Source of the DNA: Adlercreutzia murintestinalis
Lineage (GTDB): Bacteria; Actinomycetota; Coriobacteriia; Coriobacteriales; Eggerthellaceae
NCBI RefSeq assembly: GCF_943192905.1
Contig: NZ_CALPCC010000004.1
Location: 51,705 to 115,704, forward strand
Length of the DNA stretch: 64,000 nucleotides
Direction: 5' to 3'
Part shown: piece after piece, positions 19,373 to 29,025 of the stretch
Position numbering within the stretch: position 1 is the first letter of the stretch
Layout: each line of letters begins with the position of its first letter
The notes under the pieces: model-generated
The model's database searches: none
What the model saw: only the letters and a program-made list of their open reading frames with translations
What the model was told of the DNA's origin: nothing
Translations under genes and position numbers: made by a program

Positions 19373-20152
19373 ATGACCTCACCCGAGCGATACGATATGC
19401 CCTCAACGCCAGCAGTTGGCGCTTCTCGCACACCTGATGGCGCGCCTCGGGTGGGTCACTTCGGGATGGCACACCCCCAAAGCGTGCCATCCCGTATGCC
19501 GCACGAGCATCTGCCGCACGGACAAGGCGCGCCGCTCACCCCGCAGGCGTCCTATCCCGGATATGGCGCAGCGGGAGCCTCGTATCCCTATCAGGCCTAT
19601 GGGGCACAGCCTTATGGAAACGTGCCGGGACGCGCGGTGGAAATCCCTCCTGAGAAGAAGAAGCGCAAATGGTGGGTGGTGCTGCTCGTGGCGCTCATCA
19701 TCTGCGCGCTCGTCGCAGCAGGGCTGCTCATCTTTTTTGGACACGAGCCTGCCAAAACGACCCGGCAGGGAACAGCCGGTCAGCTTGAGGGCAAAACAGC
19801 TGATGAGATCCAAGCAGAGCTTGACCGGGTGGTCGATGAGGGCATGTTCAACATCTCCATCGCAAACGTCATCCAGTTCGCCGATGGGACGAGCGCTGGG
19901 GAGCTGCGCATAGAGAACGTACCGGGCAACCGCTATCTCATGCGGGTGGTCATCACCTTAGATGACACCGGCGAGCAGGTATATGAGACCGACATGATAG
20001 AGCCGAACTACCACATACAAAAAGACACGCTCGATGTGGACCTTGATGCGGGCACCTATGCAGCAACGGCTCTCTTCGGGGCATACGACATGCAAACAGA
20101 GCAGCAGATCGGTCAAGCTGCGGCAAAGATCACGCTGGTGGTGGAAAGCTAG
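19373..20152 (+). CDS. Single-pass membrane protein with conserved extracellular C-terminal domain (paralogue 2)
   Basis: A 259-aa protein. The Pro/Gly/Tyr-rich N-terminal tail (SYPGYGAAGASYPYQAYG) ends in EKKKRKWW, which marks the cytoplasmic side. One helix lies at about 100-122 (VVLLVALIICALVAAGLLIFF). An extracellular domain from about 140 contains EIQAELDRVVDEGMFNISIA, ENVPGNRYLM, DLDAGTY and AAAKITLVV. It is clearly paralogous to the protein at 17620; only the C-terminal domain is conserved, and the tails differ. The ATG at 19373 follows AAGGAGAG. It sits 60 bp from each neighbour, which favours one transcript with the secreted proteins. Confidence 0.78.
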   Translation: MTSPERYDMPSTPAVGASRTPDGAPRVGHFGMAHPQSVPSRMPHEHLPHGQGAPLTPQASYPGYGAAGASYPYQAYGAQPYGNVPGRAVEIPPEKKKRKWWVVLLVALIICALVAAGLLIFFGHEPAKTTRQGTAGQLEGKTADEIQAELDRVVDEGMFNISIANVIQFADGTSAGELRIENVPGNRYLMRVVITLDDTGEQVYETDMIEPNYHIQKDTLDVDLDAGTYAATALFGAYDMQTEQQIGQAAAKITLVVES

Positions 20153-20212
20153 CGGCGCACGCGCGCGGTGCAGGTGCCGCCGAAGTAGGGATCTGAAGGG
20201 AAAGAGTAGATC

Positions 20213-23200
20213 ATGGGAGACACACTCAAACGGATGGCAGGCAAGCTAGGGGCGAGCATGCTTGCTCTTTGCTTGGCGCTCAGCCTCGTGCCTGCATACG
20301 CGCATGCGGCAGGTGAGCCGTATGGCACCCACGTAGGAGAGATGGCGCAGACAACAGCGTCAGGAGACCATGTGCGCACGGGCACCGACGTCAACATCGC
20401 CGTGAAGGGAAACCTCACCCTTGAGACGAGCCCGGCTCTTACCATCTTCGACTATCCCGAACAGCTCGAAGGAGACGAGCGCTTCTTGGTGAGCACTGCG
20501 CGCGGAGGCGTGAAGATCAAAGACGCACCCGATGGGCTTCCCTATGCCTATAGCTGGTCTCGTCAGGTCTATGACGCAGCTACCAAGACCTTCGTCGATG
20601 AGCTGCCGACCGATCCCTACAAGATGACGGGCACCGTTGAGGTGCAACCAACCGACGATGGCATGACCATGCGCTATGACCTCGTATCGGATGCTTATCG
20701 CATGAACACGCTGTACCGCTATCGGGTGAGCATCACGGACGCGGCGGGAAACACCTGCGAGAACACCGTCGAGGTCTTTTGTGGAAACGAATACATCTAC
20801 GGCACCATCACCAATGGCAAGCCAGGCAAGCGCGATGCGGTGCAAACGGCAGCAGACCTTGCAGCGGAGGCGGACGCCAACACGGACACCGACACCACCA
20901 TCGTTGACGTGACCGCGATGCGCCTGTTCGACTCAGAGCTCGTGGTCGCAGAGCTTGGAGCTGAGATGCGCTCGATGCTGCTGTCGTATGCGCAAGGAAA
21001 CGTGATGGACTCGGCCACCAACGTCTCGCTCGTCTCTGAGCGCGCCACCGAGGACAAGCCGGTCTTCATCACCCCTCCCATGGTGAAGCTCGCCTTCCGG
21101 CTGCACGATCAGACGATCGAGGAAGGCTGGCCGGTGCGCGTGCTCGCCATCCAAGACGGGCGCGTGGTGACGGTATCTGAAGAAGATGCCGTCGTTGAAA
21201 CGGATGCTGATGGATACAAGATCGCACGCGTTGGGATCCTAGATGATGAGGACTCAGGGGTAGATGCTCTCGGCGTGTTCGCTGTGACCTATCCGCCACG
21301 CGGGGGTGCGGCAGACCAGGTGAAGGTCACCTCAGGCGCGCGCATGCCCGTTGGCCTTGACGGGTTCGGTGAGGCGATCGCTGCGGGAGGTCGCGTCGCA
21401 CCGGCAGATACCGACACCCTCTATGCGGTCGGCACCCGCGTTCGCTATACCTTCTTGCCCGATGAGGGATACGCCTTCGACTTCGTCACGCTCGGCGCAA
21501 ACCCTGATGGAGCCAAGAACCCGCGCGTGGTGAGCACCACCGACAACACCACGCTCGGCGCGAACTTCCTCGACCTGAGCGTCTACAAACCAGATACGAC
21601 AGACCACCTCTACGTGACCGCCTACTTCAAGCATGTGGGGACGCCTTCGGTGCCGGGCACTGACCCGACCGATCCCGACCCGGTCGACCCGATGCTGACC
21701 CATCAGATCCAAGCGGTGGCGGGGCCGGGCGGGTCTATCTCGCCTGCGGGTACGTTCCAGATCCGTACCGGCGCTTCCGAAACCTTCACCATCCTGCCCG
21801 ACGATGGCTTTGACGTGGATGCGGTGACGGTGAATGGACACCCTGTTGCCATAGAGACGCACGAAGGTGGCTTCTCGACGCTCACGCTCAAAAACATTAC
21901 GAGCAATATGCTGGTGTTCGTTACGTTCAAGAGCGTGCCGGGCCATACCGTGACGCAGGATCCGCTGCGCGTGAGCGTTTCGTCAAGCGGTTCGGGCAGC
22001 GCACAGCCCGAGGGCGAGATAAGCGTTGCGCGTGGCGAAGGACTCACGATCACGCTTCTGCCCGATGGCGCTTCGCGGCTGCTTTCGCTGACGCGCGATG
22101 GGCGCGACATCACCTCGGAGGTGGCGGCGAACCTCACCTACACCCTCGAAGCCGTGCAGGCGGACACGCGCATCCATGCCACGTTCTCGGACGCGGCGGG
22201 CAACGTGGACCCGGTGGTGCCGGGGGCCAGCTTGATCACCACGAAGACCGAGACGGTGCGCGTACAGAACATGTACGGCGATGCGGTGGGCGGTTTCGTG
22301 GTGCCCAGTCGTGTTGAGACGAGCTTCGGCGCAACAGAGCGCTTGGTCATCAAACCGGCGAACGGTTCCTACATCGTCTCGGCTACGAAGGTGGTGCGCG
22401 CGGCGGATGGGAGCCTGACCGAGACGCCTTTGGAGGTGCATCCGTTCAAGGTGGTCGGTGCAGGCGAGAGCGTGACAGGCGGTATTCGCATGCCGTACTC
22501 CTACGTGGATGTGGTGGCTGATGCGCAGGAGGTGGAGGTGCGCGTGGTGTTCGACGGGTCGGAATATGACCCCGACAACCCTGGTGGCTGCATCGATCCG
22601 AACGACCCGAACCCGCCAGCGCCGGGCGACCCCGATGCGCCGCCGCGATATGTGTATGAAGAAGAACCGGCCCCTCTACAGCATCGGGTCGATATCGAAG
22701 TGGTCGCGCCGGAAGGCGTGCCGGGTGGTCTGGTGAGCGCGGCGCGCAATGGCCAGCAGATCGGGGCCGTTGATTCGTACGTGATGATGGACCATGGCGG
22801 AACCTTGTCGTTATCGGCCTTCCCGTATGGCGGCTATGCCGCGCAGATAGCGGTGGTGCGCGGCGAGGATAACCTGCAAGCGGGCAGTGGCGTGCAGGCG
22901 ACGGTTCCGCAGGTGGGCGATCGCAACCACGCATTGGGCGAGGCGGTCTCTGCGTCATATACGGTAACGGGTCCGGGGACCATTCGCGTCACCTTCACCT
23001 TCGTCGGCGGCTACACGCCTCCCGAGGTTGACGAAGGAACGTCGCTGTATCACGCGGTATCGGTGGGCGCGGGTACGGTGACCCCTGATTTCGCGAGCGT
23101 GGTGGAAGGCGCGCCTGCGGCTACGTTCACCATCACTCCCGATGAGGGGTACCGCGTGAGCGCGGTGACCCTGTATGACGAGACAACGGGGCGCGACGTG

Positions 23201-24553
23201 TCAGACAAGCTGGGGGCTTGGAGCGCGTCAGGCGGCACGATCGAACTGGGCTACCTTGGTCAGGGTGCGTATGTGCTCAGCGTTGTGTTCGGCAAGGCGA
23301 CCGAAGGTCCGGACGGGCCGAAGCCGCCGGTCGATCCGATCGATCCGAGCAACCCTGACAAACCGTACGACCCTGACAAGCCCGTGGCACCGTCCGATCG
23401 AGAATACACGCTCACCGCGCGCGTGGGGCATGATATGACCCAGTACGATGGCGATGGCACGGTTGCCATCGTGGGGTCGTCTGCCACCGATCAGGCGGGA
23501 AACCCCATCATGAAGGTGAAGGCGGCGCAGAAGGCTGTTGTCACGTTCGCGCCAGAGACGAATTCGATACTGGCATACGTGACCATCGCGACGCCGGGGT
23601 CTGAGCCGCGCGAGGTGTCGGTGGTCGGCAGCACGTTGGTGCTCACGTCGTTCACGGCCGACACGACGGTGACCGCTTACTTCAAGTACGGCACCTTCAT
23701 TCAGCCGGTCGAGCTCAGCGTTGATTTCTCGCAGAACCTCTCGCCCGAGGAATGCGGCTGGGAGCTGACGGGCGCCCCGGCCGACAAGGTCGCCTATGGC
23801 GATTCGCTGACAGCGATGGTCTCGCGCGTGGCGGGAAGCGATAAAGCCGACGACTACAAGCTGACCTCGCTCACCGTGAACGGGGAAGAGAAGATCGGCG
23901 AGATGGTGGGCGCCGCACAGGGACGCAGCGCGGATGCGCTGGCGTTCTACACGCTGGAGAACGTCGTGCGCGATACGCAGGTGCGCGCGGTGTTCGCCTA
24001 CGACCCGCTAGGCGTCGATCCGGGCCCTGGCCCGGATGAACCGGACGATCCGAACAATCCGGATAATCCGGATGACCCTGATGACCCGAACGATCCCAAC
24101 AACCCAGGAAACCCCACGGGTCCCTGGGATGTATCGGGCACGGTCACGGTGACGGCGTCCACCTCGGGTCGTGGCACCATCTCGCCTGAGGGTCGCGTGA
24201 CGGTGCGCGCGGGCACTCCGTTCACGTTTACGCTGAAACCGAATGCGGGCTACCAGCCGGTTTCCATTACGCTGACCGATTCGCATGGCACGCGCACGCA
24301 GCGTCAGACGACCACGCAGTTGAGCCTGACCGTGACCGAGGATACGACCGTGGTGGCGAACTTCGCCGTGCAGGCGTATCCGGGCGCCAACGACACGGTC
24401 TCGCGCACCATCAGGCATCTGCAATCGCTTGCCAAGACGGGGGACATCCAGATGGTCGGCGCTCTGGCGCTGGTGGCGCTCGCGTGTGGTGCGGGCGGTA
24501 TCGCGCTCGTTGCGGTGGCACGCCGTCGGAAGAAGGACGAAGAGACTGCCTAG
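20213..24553 (+). CDS. Large LAKTG-anchored surface protein
   Basis: A 1446-aa cell-wall protein. The signal peptide is residues 1-32, followed by the EPYGTHVGEM and GTDVNIA motifs shared with the 266-aa protein. Several InlB-divergent or bacterial-repeat segments follow (for example GGSISPAGTF with TILPDDGFDVDAVTVNG, and GRGTISPEGRV with TLKPNAGYQPVSITL). Asp/Pro/Asn-rich linkers separate them near residues 480, 790, 1040 and 1270-1305. The C-terminus is a sortase-type sorting signal: LAKTG at about 1406-1410, a hydrophobic helix, then RRRKK. The motif has Ala where LPXTG has Pro. No sortase gene is in this window. The ATG at 20213 follows GAAGGGAAAGAG. It is the last gene of the locus, followed by a strong hairpin. 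Confidence 0.87.
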   Translation: MGDTLKRMAGKLGASMLALCLALSLVPAYAHAAGEPYGTHVGEMAQTTASGDHVRTGTDVNIAVKGNLTLETSPALTIFDYPEQLEGDERFLVSTARGGVKIKDAPDGLPYAYSWSRQVYDAATKTFVDELPTDPYKMTGTVEVQPTDDGMTMRYDLVSDAYRMNTLYRYRVSITDAAGNTCENTVEVFCGNEYIYGTITNGKPGKRDAVQTAADLAAEADANTDTDTTIVDVTAMRLFDSELVVAELGAEMRSMLLSYAQGNVMDSATNVSLVSERATEDKPVFITPPMVKLAFRLHDQTIEEGWPVRVLAIQDGRVVTVSEEDAVVETDADGYKIARVGILDDEDSGVDALGVFAVTYPPRGGAADQVKVTSGARMPVGLDGFGEAIAAGGRVAPADTDTLYAVGTRVRYTFLPDEGYAFDFVTLGANPDGAKNPRVVSTTDNTTLGANFLDLSVYKPDTTDHLYVTAYFKHVGTPSVPGTDPTDPDPVDPMLTHQIQAVAGPGGSISPAGTFQIRTGASETFTILPDDGFDVDAVTVNGHPVAIETHEGGFSTLTLKNITSNMLVFVTFKSVPGHTVTQDPLRVSVSSSGSGSAQPEGEISVARGEGLTITLLPDGASRLLSLTRDGRDITSEVAANLTYTLEAVQADTRIHATFSDAAGNVDPVVPGASLITTKTETVRVQNMYGDAVGGFVVPSRVETSFGATERLVIKPANGSYIVSATKVVRAADGSLTETPLEVHPFKVVGAGESVTGGIRMPYSYVDVVADAQEVEVRVVFDGSEYDPDNPGGCIDPNDPNPPAPGDPDAPPRYVYEEEPAPLQHRVDIEVVAPEGVPGGLVSAARNGQQIGAVDSYVMMDHGGTLSLSAFPYGGYAAQIAVVRGEDNLQAGSGVQATVPQVGDRNHALGEAVSASYTVTGPGTIRVTFTFVGGYTPPEVDEGTSLYHAVSVGAGTVTPDFASVVEGAPAATFTITPDEGYRVSAVTLYDETTGRDVSDKLGAWSASGGTIELGYLGQGAYVLSVVFGKATEGPDGPKPPVDPIDPSNPDKPYDPDKPVAPSDREYTLTARVGHDMTQYDGDGTVAIVGSSATDQAGNPIMKVKAAQKAVVTFAPETNSILAYVTIATPGSEPREVSVVGSTLVLTSFTADTTVTAYFKYGTFIQPVELSVDFSQNLSPEECGWELTGAPADKVAYGDSLTAMVSRVAGSDKADDYKLTSLTVNGEEKIGEMVGAAQGRSADALAFYTLENVVRDTQVRAVFAYDPLGVDPGPGPDEPDDPNNPDNPDDPDDPNDPNNPGNPTGPWDVSGTVTVTASTSGRGTISPEGRVTVRAGTPFTFTLKPNAGYQPVSITLTDSHGTRTQRQTTTQLSLTVTEDTTVVANFAVQAYPGANDTVSRTIRHLQSLAKTGDIQMVGALALVALACGAGGIALVAVARRRKKDEETA

Positions 24554-24575
24554 CGCCGCGAGCCATTCCGTATGA

Positions 24576-24611
24576 GCCAGATGCGCCCCGTGCTGGCAGG
24601 GCGCATCTGGC
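24576..24611 (+). terminator. Strong hairpin at the end of the surface locus
   Basis: GCCAGATGCGCCC (24576-24588) pairs perfectly over 13 bp with GGGCGCATCTGGC (24599-24611). It starts 22 bp after the stop of the 1446-aa gene. The downstream T-tract is weak, so it is a terminator candidate by position and stem strength. Confidence 0.6.
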
Positions 24612-24755
24612 ATCTTCGATCCGTCATCAAAATCGCACAGGCTGTTCGCTGTTTTCGCGCGCCCGATGCTGCTATGATGGCAACGAACGAACAGGCGCCA
24701 GAGCATGGCGCAAACCACAACACGTTGCATCAGAGAAACGAGCGAGGCGCTATAT

Positions 24756-27700
24756 ATGGCATTCGTGCATCTTCATAACCATACCGAGTATTCCCTGCTC
24801 GACGGCATTACCCATGTGAAGGACATGGTGCGCCGGGCGGCCGATCTGGGCATGCCAGCCGTGGCCATCACCGACCATGGCGTCATGAGCGGGGTCGTTG
24901 AGCTGTGCGACGCCTGCGATGCGGTGGAGGCCGAAACGGGCAAGCGCGTGAAGCCCATTTATGGGTGCGAGGTGTACTTCACCACCGATGACGAATTGCG
25001 CACCGACATGAAGCCGCGGCTATATCATCTGCTGCTGCTGGCGAAGACCACCGAGGGTTACCACAACCTGCTGAAGCTGGTCAGCGAAAGCCATGTGGAC
25101 AACTTCTATTACAAGCCGCGCACCACGCTCGCGCAGCTGAAGAAGTACGGTCGCGGGGTCATCGGCGCCTCGGCGTGCTTGGCGGGCATCGTGCCGCGCA
25201 TGATCGATGCGGGCCAGATGGACGAGGCGGTGCACTGGGCGCGCACGCTGGCAGAATGCTTCGAGCCGGGCGATTTCTATATTGAGCTGCAAAATCAAGG
25301 GCTCACCACCGATGGCGGCCTGACGCAGGCGCAGCTCAACCACAAGCTCTCGCAGATCGCCGAGCAGCTGGGCTTTCCCACCATCGCCACCAACGATTTC
25401 CACTACCTGCTGCAAGAGGACGCGGTGGCTCAAGACATCATGCTGTGCATCGGCACGGGCTCGAACGTGAACGACGTCAAGCGCATGAAGTTCGAGAACG
25501 ACCAGTTCTACATGAAGACCGAAGAAGAGATGCGCGCCGCCATGGCTGATTTCCCGGAGGCGTGCGACAATACGGTGGCGCTTGCCGAGAAATGCAACGT
25601 AGAGCTTGCGCGTGACAGCATCCTGCCGCGCTTCCCGCTGCCCGACGGCGAGACCGAGGAAAGCTATTTCCGCAAGCAGGTGCAAGCGGGGCTCGAGCGC
25701 CGCTACGGCGTGCCGGTGCCGCCCGAGGTGCAAGAGCGCGCCGACTACGAGATGGGCATCATCATCCAGCAGGGCTTCCCAGCGTACTTCCTGATCGTGC
25801 AGGAATATATTGACTGGGCGCGCAGCCAGGGCATCGGCGTGGGGCCAGGCCGCGGGTCGGCGGCGGGCGCCATCGTGGCATACGCTATGGGCATCACCGA
25901 TCTTGACCCGCTGTCCAACGGGTTGCTGTTCGAGCGCTTCTTGAGCCCCGAACGCGTGGAGATGCCCGATATCGACGTTGACTTCGAGCAGGGGCGCCGC
26001 GAAGAGGTCATCAATCACATCAAAGATGTGTATGGCGAGGACCACGTCTCGCAGGTCATCACCTTCGGCACCTTGCAGGCGAAGAACGCCGTGCGCGACT
26101 CGGCGCGCGTGCTGGGGTATCCGTATGGCACGGGCGACCGCATCTGCAAGATGATCGGCGATGAACTGGGCATCACCATCGACAAGGCCATCGCGCAGAA
26201 TCCTGACTTGAAGCGGGCGTACGCCGAGGAAGAAGACGTGAAGGCGGTCATTGACGCTGCGAAGTCCATCGAGGGGCACATTCGCGGCGAGGGCGTGCAT
26301 GCGTGCGCCACCATCATTTGCCGCGATCCCATGAGCGATCACGTGCCGATGAAGCGCGACACCAAAGGTGGCGGCATCATCACGCAGTACGACGGCCATT
26401 TCACGCCCGAGCTGGGTTTGTTGAAGATGGACTTCTTGGGCCTGCGCACGCTTGACGTGTTGTCCATGGCGTGTCGCAATATTGAAGAGCGCACCGGAGA
26501 GAAGATCAGCCCAGAAGACATTCCCACCGACGACGAAGCGGCTTTCGAGTTGATGCAGGCGGGCAATATGGATGGCCTGTTCCAGGTGGAGGGCGCGCTG
26601 TACGTGAGCCTGTTCAAGCGCCTGCCACCCAAGCGCTTCTCCGACGTGGTGGCCTCAATCGCGCTGAACCGCCCGGGCCCGTTGGAGTCGGGCATGGTGG
26701 ACGACTACGTGAAGGTAGCCTCGGGCAAAACGCAGATCCACTACTACGACGATCGCCTGCGTCCTATTCTGGAAGAGACGTATGGCACCATGGTCTACCA
26801 AGAGCAGATCATGCAGATCTCTATGGCCATGAGCGGTTTCTCTGCGGGTAAGGCGGACAAGCTGCGTAAGGCTATGGGCAAGAAGAAGCTCGACGTCATG
26901 AAAGAGCTTCAAGAGGACTGGAACACCGGTGCTGTGGAAAACGGGTTCTCGCTCGATATTGCCAAGCAGATCTGGACCGACGCCGAGAAGTTCGCGAAGT
27001 ACGCGTTCAACAAATCGCACAGTGCAGCGTATGCTATTTTGGTGATGCGCACCGCCTACCTGAAGGCGCACTATCCCAACGACTACATGGCGGCGGTGCT
27101 GTCAAGCTACATGGGCAAGACCGATCGCCTGATCCGCTACATCGCCAGTTGCAAGCGCAACGGCATTGCGGTGCTGCCGCCGGATGTGAACTCGTCGAAT
27201 GCGGAATTCACGCCGGTTGAGGGCGGTATTCGCTTCGGACTCGTGGGCGTGCGCGGGGTTGGGCAGGCGGTGGCCGAGGCCATCATCGCCGAGCGTGAAG
27301 CGGGTGGTCCGTTCTCGAGCTTGCATGATTTCGTGGAACGCGTGGATGCGAAATGCTGGAATCGCAAGACGCTCGAGGCGCTCATCATGGGCGGGGCGTT
27401 CGATAGCACGGGCTACACGCGCAAGCAGCTGCTGTGGTTCGTGGATGAAACGCCGTTGCTCGACGAGGTGTCCCGGCGCCAGCGCGACAACGATCGCGGA
27501 CAGGTCAGCATGTTCGACATGTTCGGCGACGACGAGGATTCGGGTTTCCAGCAAGACATTCCGGAGCCCAATGGGGTGGAGTGGCCGCTGCGCACGAAGC
27601 TCAAGAACGAGAAGGACATCATGGGCATCTACGTGTCGGGTCATCCGCTCGATCCGTATGAGGCAGCCGTGGCGCGCATGAGTCGGTGCAACCTGGGCGA

Positions 27701-28211
27701 TCTGGCCGATGCCAAGCGCGACATCAAGATCGGCGATTATGTTGGGTTGATCAGTGGGGTGAATGTGCGCTTGACCAAGCGTGGCACCAAGATGGCTACG
27801 TTTACGCTCGAGGACACCACGGGTTCGGTGGAGTGCCTGACGTTCGAGTTCGAGAAGTTCCAGGATGCCGTGCAGGAGGACTCCATTGTGCGTGTGCGCG
27901 GGAAGTTCGAGGTGAGCGACCGCGGCAATCAGATCATCGCCAACGAGATACAGGTGATCACGCTGGAAGGCAAGGAGGGCGACTTGCCGCCGGCGCACCT
28001 GGAGCTACGCTTGCGCGCGGGCGAGTTCGATGCGGTGCGCTCGCAGCATTTGAACCGCATCTTGAATCAGTTCCCCGGGCGCGATGGGGTGTGCATCCTG
28101 ATCAGCCAGGCAGACGGACGAAACTTCCGCGCTGAACTGCCGGTCACGGTTGACAGTCGCAGCCCTCTGATGCGCAACGAGTTGAATGAGTTGTTCGGGC
28201 GCGCCGTATAG
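24756..28211 (+). CDS. dnaE: DNA polymerase III subunit alpha (DnaE1 type)
   Basis: A 1151-aa replicative polymerase. The N-terminal PHP domain keeps its metal-binding motifs (HLHNHTEYSLLDG, ITDHGVMSG, YGCEVYF, NDFHYL). Catalytic aspartates are visible in MPDIDVDFEQGRREEV, and the KMDFLGLRTLDVL segment follows. The C-terminus carries an OB-fold (LTKRGTKMATFTLEDTTG). An intact PHP site is known in some actinobacterial DnaE1 proteins to act as a proofreading exonuclease; that role is inferred here. The start at 24756 puts the usual MAFVHLHNH at the N-terminus; an in-frame ATG at 24705 is the alternative. Confidence 0.95.
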   Translation: MAFVHLHNHTEYSLLDGITHVKDMVRRAADLGMPAVAITDHGVMSGVVELCDACDAVEAETGKRVKPIYGCEVYFTTDDELRTDMKPRLYHLLLLAKTTEGYHNLLKLVSESHVDNFYYKPRTTLAQLKKYGRGVIGASACLAGIVPRMIDAGQMDEAVHWARTLAECFEPGDFYIELQNQGLTTDGGLTQAQLNHKLSQIAEQLGFPTIATNDFHYLLQEDAVAQDIMLCIGTGSNVNDVKRMKFENDQFYMKTEEEMRAAMADFPEACDNTVALAEKCNVELARDSILPRFPLPDGETEESYFRKQVQAGLERRYGVPVPPEVQERADYEMGIIIQQGFPAYFLIVQEYIDWARSQGIGVGPGRGSAAGAIVAYAMGITDLDPLSNGLLFERFLSPERVEMPDIDVDFEQGRREEVINHIKDVYGEDHVSQVITFGTLQAKNAVRDSARVLGYPYGTGDRICKMIGDELGITIDKAIAQNPDLKRAYAEEEDVKAVIDAAKSIEGHIRGEGVHACATIICRDPMSDHVPMKRDTKGGGIITQYDGHFTPELGLLKMDFLGLRTLDVLSMACRNIEERTGEKISPEDIPTDDEAAFELMQAGNMDGLFQVEGALYVSLFKRLPPKRFSDVVASIALNRPGPLESGMVDDYVKVASGKTQIHYYDDRLRPILEETYGTMVYQEQIMQISMAMSGFSAGKADKLRKAMGKKKLDVMKELQEDWNTGAVENGFSLDIAKQIWTDAEKFAKYAFNKSHSAAYAILVMRTAYLKAHYPNDYMAAVLSSYMGKTDRLIRYIASCKRNGIAVLPPDVNSSNAEFTPVEGGIRFGLVGVRGVGQAVAEAIIAEREAGGPFSSLHDFVERVDAKCWNRKTLEALIMGGAFDSTGYTRKQLLWFVDETPLLDEVSRRQRDNDRGQVSMFDMFGDDEDSGFQQDIPEPNGVEWPLRTKLKNEKDIMGIYVSGHPLDPYEAAVARMSRCNLGDLADAKRDIKIGDYVGLISGVNVRLTKRGTKMATFTLEDTTGSVECLTFEFEKFQDAVQEDSIVRVRGKFEVSDRGNQIIANEIQVITLEGKEGDLPPAHLELRLRAGEFDAVRSQHLNRILNQFPGRDGVCILISQADGRNFRAELPVTVDSRSPLMRNELNELFGRAV

Positions 28212-28239
28212 GTTTCGGGTATCTTAATGGCAGGCAAGG

Positions 28240-29025
28240 ATGCCGAAAGCGATGCAGGTCGAACAGGCCACATACTCTCTCACGCTCGCCTACGATGGGG
28301 CGCCGTTTGCAGGCTTCGCGCGTCAGCCAGGTCAGTTGACCGTGCAGGGGGAGCTGGAGCATGCGCTCGAGCTCATCTTTCGCAGACCCGTTGAGACCAC
28401 GTGCGCTGGTCGCACGGATGCGGGCGTGCACGCGCTCTGTCAAGTGGTCAGCTTCGGGGTGCTCCCCGGTGAGATGGACGGCCGCAGCCCGCGTTCTTTC
28501 CTTCGTTCCATGAATGCGCTTACTTGCGACGGCATTTCAGTGCGCGAAGTGTGCGAGCGCCTAGCAGGCTTCAGCGCCCGCTTCGATGCGAAGGCGCGCG
28601 AGTACCGCTACTTCATCTGCCAGCAGGAAGCGCCGCCCATCTTCACGACGGCGCACAGCTGGCATATCTCCCAGCCGTTGGATGTGGCCGCTATGGAAGC
28701 TGGTGCTGCGCATCTGATCGGCGAACATGACTTCAAGAGCTTTTGCATGGCTGCCTCGGCTGTGGGCAAGCCGACCTGTCGCAACGTCAGCGAAATATGC
28801 TTTTCGCGCGAGGTGATCATGGGAGAGCCTCAGCTGGTGGTGCGCGTGGTGGGCAATGCTTTTTTACATAGCATGGTGCGTACGATCGTAGGGACGTTGG
28901 TGTTGGTTGGGCGTGGCAAGCGTCGGGCCGATTGGGTGCGCGATGTGCTGGCGGCCCGCGATCGCACGGCAGCGGGCGAGAATGCTCCTGCTCAAGGTTT
29001 GGTGCTCTGGCATGTGGAATACTGA
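28240..29025 (+). CDS. truA: tRNA pseudouridine(38-40) synthase
   Basis: A 261-aa TruA that isomerises uridines 38-40 in the tRNA anticodon arm. It has YDGAPFAGFARQPG, the catalytic-aspartate motif CAGRTDAGVHA, and the C-terminal GNAFLHSMVRTIVGTLVLVG. Full length. Start choice is uncertain: ATG 28240 sits directly after an AAGG, and an in-frame ATG at 28252 has that site at 12 nt. It lies 28 bp after dnaE and its end overlaps a small ORF. Confidence 0.93.
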   Translation: MPKAMQVEQATYSLTLAYDGAPFAGFARQPGQLTVQGELEHALELIFRRPVETTCAGRTDAGVHALCQVVSFGVLPGEMDGRSPRSFLRSMNALTCDGISVREVCERLAGFSARFDAKAREYRYFICQQEAPPIFTTAHSWHISQPLDVAAMEAGAAHLIGEHDFKSFCMAASAVGKPTCRNVSEICFSREVIMGEPQLVVRVVGNAFLHSMVRTIVGTLVLVGRGKRRADWVRDVLAARDRTAAGENAPAQGLVLWHVEY

